Part shown: positions 35,086 through 44,229 of the stretch, in pieces
Layout of the letters: each line of letters opens with the position of its first letter
Numbering within the stretch: the first letter of the stretch is position 1
Program-made: the position numbers and the translations under genes
Source: Mycolicibacterium goodii
GTDB lineage: Bacteria > Actinomycetota > Actinomycetes > Mycobacteriales > Mycobacteriaceae
Direction of reading: 5' to 3'
DNA length: 64,000 nt
NCBI RefSeq assembly: GCF_001187505.1
Contig: NZ_CP012150.1
Span: 5,304,048 to 5,368,047, forward strand
The notes under the pieces: generated by a model
The model's database searches: none
What the model saw: the letters and a program-made list of their open reading frames with translations, nothing else
What the model was told of the DNA's origin: nothing

Positions 35086-36378
35086 CTATCGGCCGAGGCG
35101 GGAAAGGACCTCGGCGACAATGGAATCCGCGGACACGTCGATCTGGTCACCGGTCGAGAGGTCCTTGAGGCCGATCGTGCCCGCCTCGATGTCACGATCG
35201 CCTGCGACGAGGGCGTATCTGGCCCCGGAGCGGTCGGCGGCCTTCATGGCGCCTTTGAGACCGCGATCGCCGTAGGCCAGGTCGACGCGGGCACCGCCGG
35301 CCCGCAGTTGCGCGGCAAGCTTGGCGAGCTCGAGTTTGGCGGCCGCACCGAGTGGCACGCCGAACACTTCGACCCCGCCGACCCCTTCGATGGTCACGCC
35401 CTCGGCCTGCAGCGCCAGCAGGGTCCGGTCGACGCCGAGGCCGAAGCCGATACCCGAGACGTCCTGCCCGCCGAGCTGACGCATCAGCCCGTCGTAGCGG
35501 CCACCGCCGCCGATCCCGGACTGCGCGCCCAGACCGTCGTGGACGAACTCGAACGTCGTCTTGGTGTAGTAGTCGAGGCCGCGCACCATCCGCGGGTTGA
35601 TGACGTACGGCACGCCGAGCGCCTCGAGGTAGGACTGCACGGTCTCGAAGTGCTCTTTGGCCGAGTCGGACAGGTGGTCGAGCATGAGCGGCGCGTCGGC
35701 GGTCATCTCACGTATGTGCGGCCGCTTGTCGTCGAGCACCCGCAGCGGGTTGATCTCGGCGCGGCGCCGGGTCTCCTCGTCGAGGTCCAGCCTGAACAGG
35801 AAATCCTGCAGCAGCTCGCGGTAGGCCGGGCGGCAGGTGTCATCGCCCAGCGACGTGATCTCCAGCCGGAACCCGGAGAGCCCCAGCGAGCGGAAGCCCG
35901 CGTCGGCCACAGCGATCACCTCCGCGTCGAGCGCGGGATCGTCGACGCCGATCGCCTCAACGCCCACCTGTTGCAGCTGGCGGTAGCGCCCGGCCTGCGG
36001 GCGCTCGTAGCGGAAGAACGGCCCGGAATAGCTGAGCTTGACCGGCAGGGCGCCGCGGTCCAGCCGATGCTGGATGACTGCGCGGATCACCCCGGCGGTG
36101 CCCTCGGGCCGCAGCGTCACCGACCGATCGCCGCGGTCGGCGAAGGTGTACATCTCCTTGGACACGACGTCGGTGGACTCCCCCACGCCACGCGCGAACA
36201 GCGCGGTGTCCTCGAAGATCGGCAGCTCGATGTGGCCGTAACCGGCGCGGCGCGCCGCGGCCAGCAGACCGTCGCGGACCGCGACGAACTGCGCCGACTC
36301 CGGCGGCAGGTAGTCGGGAACACCCTTGGGTGCCTGGAACGCCACCGGCGAAGAACCGGGCGATGAACCTTCAGTCAC
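35086..36378 (-). CDS. hisS: histidyl-tRNA synthetase
   Basis: Class II synthetase, 430 residues, usual for bacteria. Seen: [19 protein letters not shown] at the N-terminus, motif 2 region [20 protein letters not shown], the His-specific [26 protein letters not shown] pieces (about 240-266) and motif 3 [15 protein letters not shown], followed by the anticodon-binding domain. The start is GTG in GTGA, overlapping the upstream hydrolase stop, so the two are coupled as in M. tuberculosis (Rv2580c-Rv2581c). Confidence 0.97.
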   Translation of the reverse strand: MTEGSSPGSSPVAFQAPKGVPDYLPPESAQFVAVRDGLLAAARRAGYGHIELPIFEDTALFARGVGESTDVVSKEMYTFADRGDRSVTLRPEGTAGVIRAVIQHRLDRGALPVKLSYSGPFFRYERPQAGRYRQLQQVGVEAIGVDDPALDAEVIAVADAGFRSLGLSGFRLEITSLGDDTCRPAYRELLQDFLFRLDLDEETRRRAEINPLRVLDDKRPHIREMTADAPLMLDHLSDSAKEHFETVQSYLEALGVPYVINPRMVRGLDYYTKTTFEFVHDGLGAQSGIGGGGRYDGLMRQLGGQDVSGIGFGLGVDRTLLALQAEGVTIEGVGGVEVFGVPLGAAAKLELAKLAAQLRAGGARVDLAYGDRGLKGAMKAADRSGARYALVAGDRDIEAGTIGLKDLSTGDQIDVSADSIVAEVLSRLGR

Positions 36379-37052
36379 AGAGTCAAACCTTCGAGGAATG
36401 GGTTGGTGCGGCGTTCGTGCCCGATGGTCGACTTCGGGCCGTGGCCCGGTAGCACCACGGCGTCGTCCTCGAGCACCAACAGTTTGGTCACGATCGATCC
36501 GAGCAGGTCGCGCCCGCTGCCTCCGGGCAGGTCGGTGCGGCCCACCGAGGACCGGAACAGCGTATCGCCCGTGAACACGAGATCCCGCTCACCGTCGGCC
36601 ACCCGGAACGCCACCGATCCCCTGGTGTGGCCCGGGGTGTGGTCGACGGTCACGGCGATCCCGCCGAGGTCGACCGTCTCGCCGTCGCGTTCCAGTTCGA
36701 TCAGCTGCCTGGGCTCGCGGAACAGCACGCCGAGCGCCGAGCTCGCCAGCCCGCCGAGGAAACCCCGCCCGATTCCCTTGATCGGATCGGTCAGCATGAT
36801 CCGGTCCTCGGGATGGATGTAGGCCGGGCAGCCGTAGGTGTCGGCCACCTTCTGCGCCGACCAGATGTGATCGATGTGGCCGTGGGTCAGCAACACCGCC
36901 GCCGGGGTCAGCCGGTGCTGGTCGAGGATCCTGCGCAACGGACCCATGGCGCGCTGGCCGGGATCGACCACGATCGCGTCGGCCCCGGGACGTTCGGCCA
37001 GCACGTAGCAGTTGCACGCCAACATCCCGGCCGGAAAACCGGTGATCAACAC
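36375..37052 (-). CDS. metallo-beta-lactamase-fold hydrolase, glyoxalase II-like (Rv2581c type)
   Basis: Zinc hydrolase of 225 residues. Seen: the metal motif LLTHGHIDH (His57, His59, Asp61, His62), [16 protein letters not shown] with a further ligand His, [20 protein letters not shown] and the final [15 protein letters not shown]. Upstream frame is open, but the GTG giving [10 protein letters not shown] matches the family length. Glyoxalase II splits S-lactoylglutathione; mycobacteria lack glutathione, so a mycothiol or other thioester is more likely (inference). Coupled to hisS by four bases. Confidence 0.9.
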   Translation of the reverse strand: MLITGFPAGMLACNCYVLAERPGADAIVVDPGQRAMGPLRRILDQHRLTPAAVLLTHGHIDHIWSAQKVADTYGCPAYIHPEDRIMLTDPIKGIGRGFLGGLASSALGVLFREPRQLIELERDGETVDLGGIAVTVDHTPGHTRGSVAFRVADGERDLVFTGDTLFRSSVGRTDLPGGSGRDLLGSIVTKLLVLEDDAVVLPGHGPKSTIGHERRTNPFLEGLTL

Positions 37053-37234
37053 ACCGCCAGTTTCCCATGTCGACGGCGCGGCCCGTTTCCCGGTCGCAAA
37101 CAGGACCGCTGCTGCTGATGCAGCAACAGGACCGCGGTTGCCGCGGGTCATCAGGGCTGCACTCAGCATCGCCTGGCACACTCGTTGCCGACCGATCCAC
37201 CCACGAGATCCGGAGAACGAGGAGGACGCCCGCA

Positions 37235-38101
37235 GTGCCGACCAACGAACAACGGCGTGCGACGGCCAAGCGCAAGCTCGAACGTCAACTGGAGCGGCGC
37301 GCCGCGAGGGCGCGCAAGCAGCGCATTTTGACCATTGCGGGTTCGGTGGTGGCAGTGCTCGTCATCGGTGCCGTCATCACCACATTGGTGATCACCAACA
37401 AGGACAGCGGCGACACCACCGCCTCGGCCGCGACCACCAGCGCCGACGCGCCCGCCCAGCCTGCCGCCGACGGTCAGCTGCCCCCGTTCGTCGCGCCCGC
37501 CGACCTGGGCGCCAACTGCCAGTACCCGGCCGCAGGTGAGGCCAGCAAGCCCGTCGAGCCGCCGCGGTCGGGCAAGGTGCCCACGGACCCGGCGACCATC
37601 AGCGTCAGCATGGTGACCACGCAGGGCAACATCGGGCTGCAGCTCGACAACGCCAAGGCGCCGTGCACGGTGAACAGCTTCGCGAGCCTGGCGGCGAAGA
37701 ACTACTTCAACGACACCCCGTGCCACCGCCTCACCACGGGCGGACTGTCGGTGCTGCAGTGCGGCGATCCGACGGGCACCGGCACGGGCGGCCCGGGTTA
37801 TCAGTTCGCCAACGAGTACCCGACGAACCAGTACCAGCCGGACAACCCGGCGCTGCAGCAGCCGGTGGTGTACCCGCGCGGCACGGTCGCCATGGCCAAC
37901 GCGGGGCCCGGCACCAACGGCAGCCAGTTCTTCCTCGTCTACCAGGATTCGCAGCTGCCGCCGAACTACACCGTGTTCGGCAAGATCGACGAGACCGGTT
38001 TGGCGACGCTCGACAAGATCGCCGCGGGCGGGGTCGAAGGCGGGGGCACCGACGGCAAGCCGGCGCTGAATGTCGAACTCAAATCCGTGGCGCTGGACTG
38101 A
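37235..38101 (+). CDS. ppiB: membrane-anchored cyclophilin, peptidyl-prolyl isomerase B
   Basis: Peptidyl-prolyl cis-trans isomerase, 288 residues. Seen: a basic coiled N-terminus (RRATAKRKLERQLERRAARA), a membrane helix (about 29-52), an Ala/Thr/Pro-rich linker and a C-terminal cyclophilin domain with NSFASLAAKNYFNDTPCHRL, YPRGTVAMANAGPGTNGSQF and FFLVYQDSQLPPNYTVFGKI. The GTG follows AGGAGG. It holds the place of Rv2582 (ppiB). A paralogue follows directly. Confidence 0.92.
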   Translation: MPTNEQRRATAKRKLERQLERRAARARKQRILTIAGSVVAVLVIGAVITTLVITNKDSGDTTASAATTSADAPAQPAADGQLPPFVAPADLGANCQYPAAGEASKPVEPPRSGKVPTDPATISVSMVTTQGNIGLQLDNAKAPCTVNSFASLAAKNYFNDTPCHRLTTGGLSVLQCGDPTGTGTGGPGYQFANEYPTNQYQPDNPALQQPVVYPRGTVAMANAGPGTNGSQFFLVYQDSQLPPNYTVFGKIDETGLATLDKIAAGGVEGGGTDGKPALNVELKSVALD

Positions 38102-38110
38102 TCCGGTCAC

Positions 38111-39136
38111 GTGACCTTTCCGCCGAGCGACCCGCCGCCGTACCCGCCCTACGGCAGCTACCAGCAGGAGTACCCGGGCCACCCGCCCGGGTATCCGGGT
38201 GGGTATCCCGGCGCGTACCCCGCATATCCGGGCCCGCCGCGGACCAACAGCATGGCGATCGCATCCCTGGTGTGCGCGTTCCTGTTCGCACCCGCGGGCA
38301 TCGTGTTCGGGCACATCTCGCTGTCGCAGATCAAACGCCGCGGCGAGCAGGGCCGCGGCCTGGCGATCGCGGGTCTGGTGCTCAGCTACGTGTTCACCGT
38401 GCTGACCGTGGTGGCCGTGGTCGTGTCGATCCTGCTGGCCATGGTGGCGGTGCAGACCGTCGAGCGCAGACCCGGCGGCCCGACGTACGACGCGGCGCCC
38501 GATAACGCGCTACCGGCGTTCGACCCGCCACCCAACCTCGGTGCGAACTGCCAGTACCTGCCGACCCAGGAACCGGCCGCGAAGCCGGCCAAGCCGCCCC
38601 GCTCGGGTCTCGTGCCGACCGAACCGGCGACCGTGTCAGCCGGTATCCGCACCAACCGCGGCAGCATCGGCCTGCGGTTGGCCAACGGGAAGGCGCCCTG
38701 CACGGTGAACAACTTCGCGAGCCTGGCGCAGCAGGGCTTCTACGACAACACCTCCTGCCATCGGCTCACCACCAGTGAGTTGTCGGTGTTGCAGTGCGGT
38801 GACCCGTCCGGTGACGGGTCCGGCGGGCCGGGCTACCGGTTCCCCAACGAGTACCCGACCAACCAGTACCGGCTGTCGGACCCGGCGCTGCGTGAACCGG
38901 TCGTGTATCCGCGCGGCACCGTGGCCACCGCCAACTCCGGTCCTGGCACCAACGGCAGCCAGTTCTTCCTGGTGTATCAGGACTCGCCGCTGCCGCCGAC
39001 CTACACGGTGTTCGGGGAGATCGACCGCACCGGTCTGCAGACCCTCGACGACATCGCCGCTGCGGGTGTGGCCGGTGGCGGGGCCGACGGCGCCCCGGCC
39101 GAGCCGGTGACGATCACCGAGGCGAGCGTCGACTGA
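38111..39136 (+). CDS. second membrane-anchored cyclophilin with DUF4190-like membrane region
   Basis: Peptidyl-prolyl isomerase of 341 residues. Seen: a Pro/Tyr/Gly-rich N-terminus (PPSDPPPYPPYGSYQQEYPG), two membrane helices with SMAIASLVCAFLFAPAGIVF and SQIKRRGEQGRGLAIAGLVL between them (the DUF4190 pattern), then a cyclophilin domain closely related to the upstream gene (NNFASLAQQGFYDNTSCHRL, YPRGTVATANSGPGTNGSQF). Nine bases separate the two genes. This is a tandem duplication with a swapped membrane anchor; both domains probably act outside the membrane on exported proteins. Confidence 0.9.
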   Translation: MTFPPSDPPPYPPYGSYQQEYPGHPPGYPGGYPGAYPAYPGPPRTNSMAIASLVCAFLFAPAGIVFGHISLSQIKRRGEQGRGLAIAGLVLSYVFTVLTVVAVVVSILLAMVAVQTVERRPGGPTYDAAPDNALPAFDPPPNLGANCQYLPTQEPAAKPAKPPRSGLVPTEPATVSAGIRTNRGSIGLRLANGKAPCTVNNFASLAQQGFYDNTSCHRLTTSELSVLQCGDPSGDGSGGPGYRFPNEYPTNQYRLSDPALREPVVYPRGTVATANSGPGTNGSQFFLVYQDSPLPPTYTVFGEIDRTGLQTLDDIAAAGVAGGGADGAPAEPVTITEASVD

Positions 39137-39155
39137 GCGGCGTCAGTGGGCGGCG

Positions 39156-40589
39156 TCAGTTGGCGAGGGAACCGCGACGCAGCACCCAGTACAGCCCGCC
39201 TGCCACCAGACTTCCTGAGAGCCAGGAGAAGTCGGTGTTGCCCAGCGAGGTGGCGATGGGCCCCTGCATGGCGGGCACCAGCCCGTACTGCCACGACCAG
39301 CCCGCCGCGATGCCCGCGGCCAGGCTCACCAGGCCGGGCGTGTTCCACCGCGCGGATTCCTCGCGGTACAGCAGGGTCACGTCGAGCGCACCGCGACGCA
39401 GGACGACGTAGTCGACGAGCATGATCGCCGCCCACGGGCTGATCCACACCAGGATGGAGACAAGCCAGTTGTCGAAGGCGTGCGCGAAGCTGTCCGCCCG
39501 CACGAACACCGCGAGGACGACGGACGCGACGACGCCGGCGAGTAGTGTGACCTTCCACCGCGCCATCCGCACCCCGATCGACAGCGCCGCCAGCGAGCAC
39601 GAGTACAGGTTGAGGATGTTGGTCGCGATCGGGCCGTGCACGAGCAGCAGCAGTACCGGGACGGCCATGACGCCGAACGTGCTCACCACGAGAGCCGAAG
39701 GGTCACTGCCGGTTCCGGCGCTGGCCAGACACGCGCCGACCGCGGCCAGCCACACCGTCGGGACGTACATGCCCAGCGAGGACGCCCAGAACACCGAGCG
39801 CGACGACGCGCCGACGCGCACGAACCGGCTGTAGTCCGACGCGTACGGGATCCAGGTCAGACCCCAGCCGATCCCGATTGCCGTCAGCAATTGCGTTATC
39901 GCGGTGAACTTCTCGCCCGCCGCCATCGGCTGCCCGGCCAGTGACCACTGCACGTCGGTCGCCACGAACGCCAGGGCCGTCATCACGGCCATCACCACGG
40001 CCGTGGCCGGTACCGTGTACTTCTCGAAGCTGCGGATCGCGTAGAAACCGTACAGCGCCAGCGCCAACTGGATGAACATGATGCCTGCTGCGACAACCAC
40101 TTCCAGACTCGTGCCACCCGTGATGCCGAACTCGGCGAACACCGCGAGCACCAAATCGAGGACCACCCACGTATTGACCCCGACCCATCCCATGGTGAGC
40201 AGGAACTGCACCACTGCGGGCACCCGTGCGCCCATGAGCCCGAACGCGGCACGGCCGAGCACCATCTGGTTGACCGCGGTGCGGTGCCCGATCACGTTGA
40301 ACGCCCCGAATACCGCGCACCCCAATATGTTTCCGACCGCGACGACGATCAGTGTCTCCAGCAGGCTCAACCCCAGGGTGATACCGAGTGCGCCGAGCAC
40401 CCAGTTGATCGGCGCGATGTTGGCGCCGCACCAGATCCAGAACAGTTCCCAGGGCGAGCAGTCGCGTCCCTGCGGCGTGATGGGTTCGATGCCGTGGGCG
40501 TCGAACGGCACTGCCGTGGCCGATTCTGCCGGTGGGGAATCCTCAGACGTCGGTACGGGTTCTACGGGTTCGGGGGGACGGGTGGACAT
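39156..40589 (-). CDS. NCS1-family cytosine/purine permease
   Basis: Secondary transporter of 477 residues with about twelve membrane segments. Seen: SPWELFWIWCGANIAPINWV, FGAFNVIGHRTAVNQMVLGR, FGLMGARVPAVVQFLLTMGW and IPYASDYSRFVRVGASSRSV, typical of the CodB/purine-cytosine group. AGGAG lies upstream of the chosen ATG. It is divergent from a PucR regulator, an arrangement common for nucleobase, allantoin or hydantoin uptake. Exact substrate unknown. Confidence 0.9.
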   Translation of the reverse strand: MSTRPPEPVEPVPTSEDSPPAESATAVPFDAHGIEPITPQGRDCSPWELFWIWCGANIAPINWVLGALGITLGLSLLETLIVVAVGNILGCAVFGAFNVIGHRTAVNQMVLGRAAFGLMGARVPAVVQFLLTMGWVGVNTWVVLDLVLAVFAEFGITGGTSLEVVVAAGIMFIQLALALYGFYAIRSFEKYTVPATAVVMAVMTALAFVATDVQWSLAGQPMAAGEKFTAITQLLTAIGIGWGLTWIPYASDYSRFVRVGASSRSVFWASSLGMYVPTVWLAAVGACLASAGTGSDPSALVVSTFGVMAVPVLLLLVHGPIATNILNLYSCSLAALSIGVRMARWKVTLLAGVVASVVLAVFVRADSFAHAFDNWLVSILVWISPWAAIMLVDYVVLRRGALDVTLLYREESARWNTPGLVSLAAGIAAGWSWQYGLVPAMQGPIATSLGNTDFSWLSGSLVAGGLYWVLRRGSLAN

Positions 40590-40653
40590 CGCGGGCTCCT
40601 TCTCGTCGATTGCGCCCATCGAAACACCGCACCGATCTACGATCGAGTGTGCA

Positions 40654-40685
40654 AACATCCATGTTCCGCCCATCTGATTGGATGT
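40654..40685. promoter_or_regulatory. inverted ACATCCA/TGGATGT pair, PucR operator candidate
   Basis: ACATCCA (40655-40661) and TGGATGT (40679-40685) form an inverted pair with a 17-base spacer between the divergent permease and PucR genes. The same octamer AACATCCA occurs at 44133-44140 in the next divergent promoter of this gene block, which supports a common regulator (inference). Confidence 0.5.
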
Positions 40686-40695
40686 ACATACACCG

Positions 40696-42249
40696 ATGTT
40701 GAGCCTCAGCGCGTTGCTGGACGATCCGGCGCTGGAGTTGACGCTGCTGGTTGCCGGATCGCCGAAAGCCGTCGACCGTGAGGTGCTGTGGCTGCACAAC
40801 ACCGAACTCCCTGATCCGTCGCCGTACATCCGGGCCACCGAACTGGTGCTCACCAACGGACTGTGGCGCAGCACAGTCGATTCCGCGACATTCGTCGATG
40901 CGCTGCTGCGGGCCCGCGCGGCCGGGCTGATCTTCGGGCTGACCGAGCAGACACCGGACGCGCCGGGCGACCTCGTCGACGCCTGCGCATGCGCCGAACT
41001 CCCCCTGGCGACGGTGTCGATCGCGGTGCCGTTCACCGCGATCACCCAGGCCGCCGCGCGCATCCAGTCCGACGCGCGCCAGGCCGCGCTGTCCAGACTG
41101 GTGCGACGCGGCAACGCCCTGGCCAGCTCGATCGCGAGAGGTGGTGGCGCCGAGGGCATTCTGGGTGTGCTGCGTCGTGACCACGACCTGCCGCTGCTGG
41201 TGGTGGACCGACTGGGTCGGCGGCTTGCGGGTGACATCGGCGGCGACGCGGATGTCCAGGTCGCCGCCGAGGCGCTCAACCGCCACCCGCCGCCGCTGGA
41301 AGTCGAACTGCCCAGCGGGGATACGGCCGCGGTGTATCTCGTCGAGGGCGCCATGGGTGAGGTCGACGCAGGCCTGTTCTGCGTGCGGCCCCTCCCCTCG
41401 CTCAGGCAGGTGGAACGCGACGCGCTCGAGCAGGCCGCGCGTTATCTGAGCCTTGAGGTCACCCGACAGCAGGCGCTACAGGCCATCGAGTCCCGCTTCT
41501 CCAGCGAGTTGCTCGAGATGGTCCTCTCGGGTGCCGCGCGGGCCCGAGACGTGGCGGAACGGTTGCGCGCCTTCGGGATCGACCCATCATCCGCGCTGGC
41601 GGTGTACACGGTCGTGGTGGGCGACGGGGCGGTCCGCCCACCCGGATCCACCGACGAGATCGAGGAGTTCTTCAACACCCACAGCATCCCGGCCGTGGTG
41701 ATCCCCGGCAGCCAGGACACCGTGGTGGTGTTCGGCTGGCACCGCGACATGGCACGCCTGGTGGGTCTCGCCGAGGAGCTGGTGCAAAGGTTGACCGTGC
41801 GTTTCCCGGCCGACCGGGCCGTGATCGGCGTAGGCGACCTCGCCGCCGACGCGAGCGCATTGCGGGAACCCCTCATCCGGGCCAGGGAGACCTGCCACGT
41901 GTTGCGACGTCGCACCGCCGAACCCAAGGTCGGCACCTACGCCGACATCGGGACCCATCGCATGCTGCTGGGGCTGCACGACCGCTCGGTGCTGCGACGC
42001 TTCGCCGACGACATCCTCGGATCGCTCAACCAGCACGACGAGCAGCACGGCACCGCGCTGGTACGCACTCTGCGCACCTTCCTTTCCAACGACGGGCACT
42101 GGGCCAGGACCGCGAGCGAGCTGTACATCCACGTCAACACGCTGCGCAACCGCATCACCCGGATCAGCGAGCTGACCGGGCGCGACGTCGCGCGCCTCGA
42201 GGACCGCGTCGACCTGTTCCTCGCGCTCGAGGCCGACGCGCTCGGCTAG
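40696..42249 (+). CDS. PucR-family transcriptional regulator
   Basis: Regulator of 517 residues. Seen: an N-terminal PucR sensor domain (LSLSALLDDPALELTLLVAG, LHNTELPDPSPYIRATELVL), a middle GGDEF-like region with LLEMVLSGAARARDVAERLR, and the C-terminal HTH_30 with NDGHWARTASELYIHVNTLR and RITRISELTGRDV. A TTG at 40678 also opens the frame; the ATG at 40696 starts the conserved part. PucR proteins control purine or other nitrogen-compound catabolism; the neighbouring permease and DUF1989 gene fit that. Confidence 0.92.
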   Translation: MLSLSALLDDPALELTLLVAGSPKAVDREVLWLHNTELPDPSPYIRATELVLTNGLWRSTVDSATFVDALLRARAAGLIFGLTEQTPDAPGDLVDACACAELPLATVSIAVPFTAITQAAARIQSDARQAALSRLVRRGNALASSIARGGGAEGILGVLRRDHDLPLLVVDRLGRRLAGDIGGDADVQVAAEALNRHPPPLEVELPSGDTAAVYLVEGAMGEVDAGLFCVRPLPSLRQVERDALEQAARYLSLEVTRQQALQAIESRFSSELLEMVLSGAARARDVAERLRAFGIDPSSALAVYTVVVGDGAVRPPGSTDEIEEFFNTHSIPAVVIPGSQDTVVVFGWHRDMARLVGLAEELVQRLTVRFPADRAVIGVGDLAADASALREPLIRARETCHVLRRRTAEPKVGTYADIGTHRMLLGLHDRSVLRRFADDILGSLNQHDEQHGTALVRTLRTFLSNDGHWARTASELYIHVNTLRNRITRISELTGRDVARLEDRVDLFLALEADALG

Positions 42250-42339
42250 CGATCACACCGGATTCACACCGAACAGGTCTCGGCGTCGACGTCGAACGTC
42301 AGATCGCCACCGCGGCGGCTCCGTGGTGCCACGGTGCAC

Positions 42340-43473
42340 TCACCTCGGCACCTCTTCGCGGTGACGCGCGGCCTTCCACGCGGCGGAATTGGCGATGGTG
42401 GCCATGGGCGAGAGCATGGCGTGGTCGAAACCCTCCAGCGGATCACCGGTCGAAAGGCGTTGCGGAAGATCTGGATTGGCCAGCGCGCCGCGACCGATCG
42501 ACAGCACGTCGGCGTGGCCGCCGTCGAGCACCCGGCCGGCCTGGCCCGGGTCGTGCATGCCGCCGTTGGCGATGACCGGCAGTCCGGTGACCTGCCGCGC
42601 CACGCCGGTGATGGTACGCCCGTCGTCGAGGCGGGCGCCCTCGATGAAATCTCTTCCCTCACTGGCGATGTGCAGGTAGTCGACGCCCGTGTCGGCCAGC
42701 GCGGTGAAGATCACCTGCGCGTCATGGGTTCCTCCGGGCCATCGATAGTGGAAGTCGTTGACCTTGGTCTGCGACAGTCGCACTCCCACCAGGAAATCGG
42801 GGCCAACCTCGGCACGGACGGCGGCCGCGATCTGCGCGGTCAGGCGGATGCGGTTGGTGACGTCGCCGCCGTACTGGTCGGTGCGGTGGTTGGTGTAGGT
42901 GGTGAGGAACTGGTCGAGCAGATACCCGTTGGCCGCGTGGATCTCGACGCCGTCGAACCCGGCGGCGCGAGCGCGTACCGCGGCGTCGGCGAAGCCCGCC
43001 ACCACGGCCTCGATGTCGGCGGCGCTCATCTCACGTGGGGTGGGCCACGCACCCGATCCGCCGTACTCCGCGAGCGGGCTGCCGTGCGGTGGCACCGCCG
43101 ACGGCGCGATGGTCGCAACACCGTGGGAGTTCCCCTGCGACAATGCGCCCGCGTGCATCAACTGTGCAACGATCGGCACGCCCGCGGCGTGCACGGCGTC
43201 GGTCACTGGCCGCCAACCGGCGACGTGGTCGTCGGTGGCCAACCCCGGCTGGTTGAGGTAACCCTGGCTGTGGGTCATATCGGTGTAGGTGCCCTCGGTG
43301 ATCACCAAACCGAAACCGCCACGGGCGAATTCGGCGTAGTAGTCGGCCATCGCCGCGGTCGGGGTGCCGTCCGGTGACGCCGACACCCGAGTCATGGGTG
43401 CGACCGCCAACCGGTTGTCCAGTTCGATGGTGCCGAGGCGTGCGGAACTCAGTGCGGGATGTGCGCTGCTCAT
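42340..43473 (-). CDS. old-yellow-enzyme NADH:flavin oxidoreductase
   Basis: FMN-dependent TIM-barrel ene-reductase, 377 residues. Seen: LDNRLAVAPMTRVSASPDGT, GLVITEGTYTD, FDGVEIHAANGYLLDQFLTT and YTNHRTDQYGGDVTNRIRLT, the OYE hallmarks, and GLPVIANGGMHDPGQAGRVL near the end. The ATG overlaps the stop of the upstream DUF1989 gene by ATGA, so the two act together or in sequence. Reduction of a C=C bond in the cyclic compound taken up by the permease is a plausible role (inference). Confidence 0.92.
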   Translation of the reverse strand: MSSAHPALSSARLGTIELDNRLAVAPMTRVSASPDGTPTAAMADYYAEFARGGFGLVITEGTYTDMTHSQGYLNQPGLATDDHVAGWRPVTDAVHAAGVPIVAQLMHAGALSQGNSHGVATIAPSAVPPHGSPLAEYGGSGAWPTPREMSAADIEAVVAGFADAAVRARAAGFDGVEIHAANGYLLDQFLTTYTNHRTDQYGGDVTNRIRLTAQIAAAVRAEVGPDFLVGVRLSQTKVNDFHYRWPGGTHDAQVIFTALADTGVDYLHIASEGRDFIEGARLDDGRTITGVARQVTGLPVIANGGMHDPGQAGRVLDGGHADVLSIGRGALANPDLPQRLSTGDPLEGFDHAMLSPMATIANSAAWKAARHREEVPR

Positions 43474-44081
43474 ACGTTCACTTCTTTCGATGTCGGTGAG
43501 AGTTCGAGGGCCAGGTCGGTGACGCGCTCGCCGTTGATGGCATTGAGATCCATCGGGCATGCCGAGACCACCACGACGCAGTCCATGTCGGCTTCGAAGG
43601 TCACCGCGTCACCGGGGCGGCTAGCCGCGCGCAGCCAGGACAGGTTTCCGCCATCGGTCACCGGGATGTTCATGAAGATGTTGACCGGTTGCGGGACGTC
43701 GGTGACGCTGATGCCGATCTCGTCCAGCGCCTCGCGCAGATTGTCGGCGCACGATCGGTGTTCGGGGGCCCCGAGCATCCGGTAGCGCTCGCGGTCACAG
43801 GCCGCGATGAGCATGTCGTGGACGCCCGGTGAGGTGTCGGCCAGAAGCTTCAGGATCGGACGCCGCCGGTTGGTGACGAAGTGTTCCCCGACGGCCGGGA
43901 ACAACCGGCCGGTCACCGTGCGGGTGTGCGACGCGCTCAGGTATTCGTCGGGATCACTTGCCGCGAAGGCGAATACGTCGCCGACCTGGGCGCCCTCGAC
44001 ATCGATCACCTGCACGCGGTCGCCCCGGTGCAGGACGACCGCGCGGGCCGTGCCTGCGGTCACCACGGTCGTCGTGTTCAT
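43470..44081 (-). CDS. DUF1989 (urea carboxylase-associated) family protein
   Basis: 203 residues from the chosen ATG (starts at 44090 and 44099 are also possible). Seen: GDRVQVIDVEGAQVGDVFAF, EHRSCADNLREALDEIG, PVNIFMNIPVTDGGNLSW and DCVVVVSACPMDLNAING, all family hallmarks with Cys residues likely to bind metal. Members accompany urea carboxylase, and the CgdA/CgdB pair are known carboxyguanidine deiminases. Here there is a single copy without a carboxylase, coupled to an old yellow enzyme, so a related C-N bond cleavage is likely but the substrate is unknown. Confidence 0.88.
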   Translation of the reverse strand: MNTTTVVTAGTARAVVLHRGDRVQVIDVEGAQVGDVFAFAASDPDEYLSASHTRTVTGRLFPAVGEHFVTNRRRPILKLLADTSPGVHDMLIAACDRERYRMLGAPEHRSCADNLREALDEIGISVTDVPQPVNIFMNIPVTDGGNLSWLRAASRPGDAVTFEADMDCVVVVSACPMDLNAINGERVTDLALELSPTSKEVNV

Positions 44082-44158
44082 CAACTCCATGGCTCCCATA
44101 CAACGGTGTTGGCAGCCGACGCCCAATGTCGGAACATCCACCACTACCGCCGACCGAC

Positions 44159-44172
44159 TGGAGATATCTCCA
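44159..44172. promoter_or_regulatory. perfect 14-bp palindrome in a divergent promoter
   Basis: TGGAGATATCTCCA is a perfect palindrome midway between the divergent DUF1989 and flavin reductase genes. Operator-like; the AACATCCA octamer shared with the PucR/permease gap lies 18 bases away. Confidence 0.5.
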
Positions 44173-44229
44173 TACCCCGTGCGCCGGCCACGCGCCTAGC
44201 GTTGCCGACCACGACCGCAGAGGAGAATC

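Noticed and set aside
42250..42339. Short peptides between the PucR and old-yellow-enzyme genes (for example a 14-codon GTG frame overlapping the OYE stop)
   Set aside because: No ribosome site beyond the overlap, no similarity recognised and too short to support.
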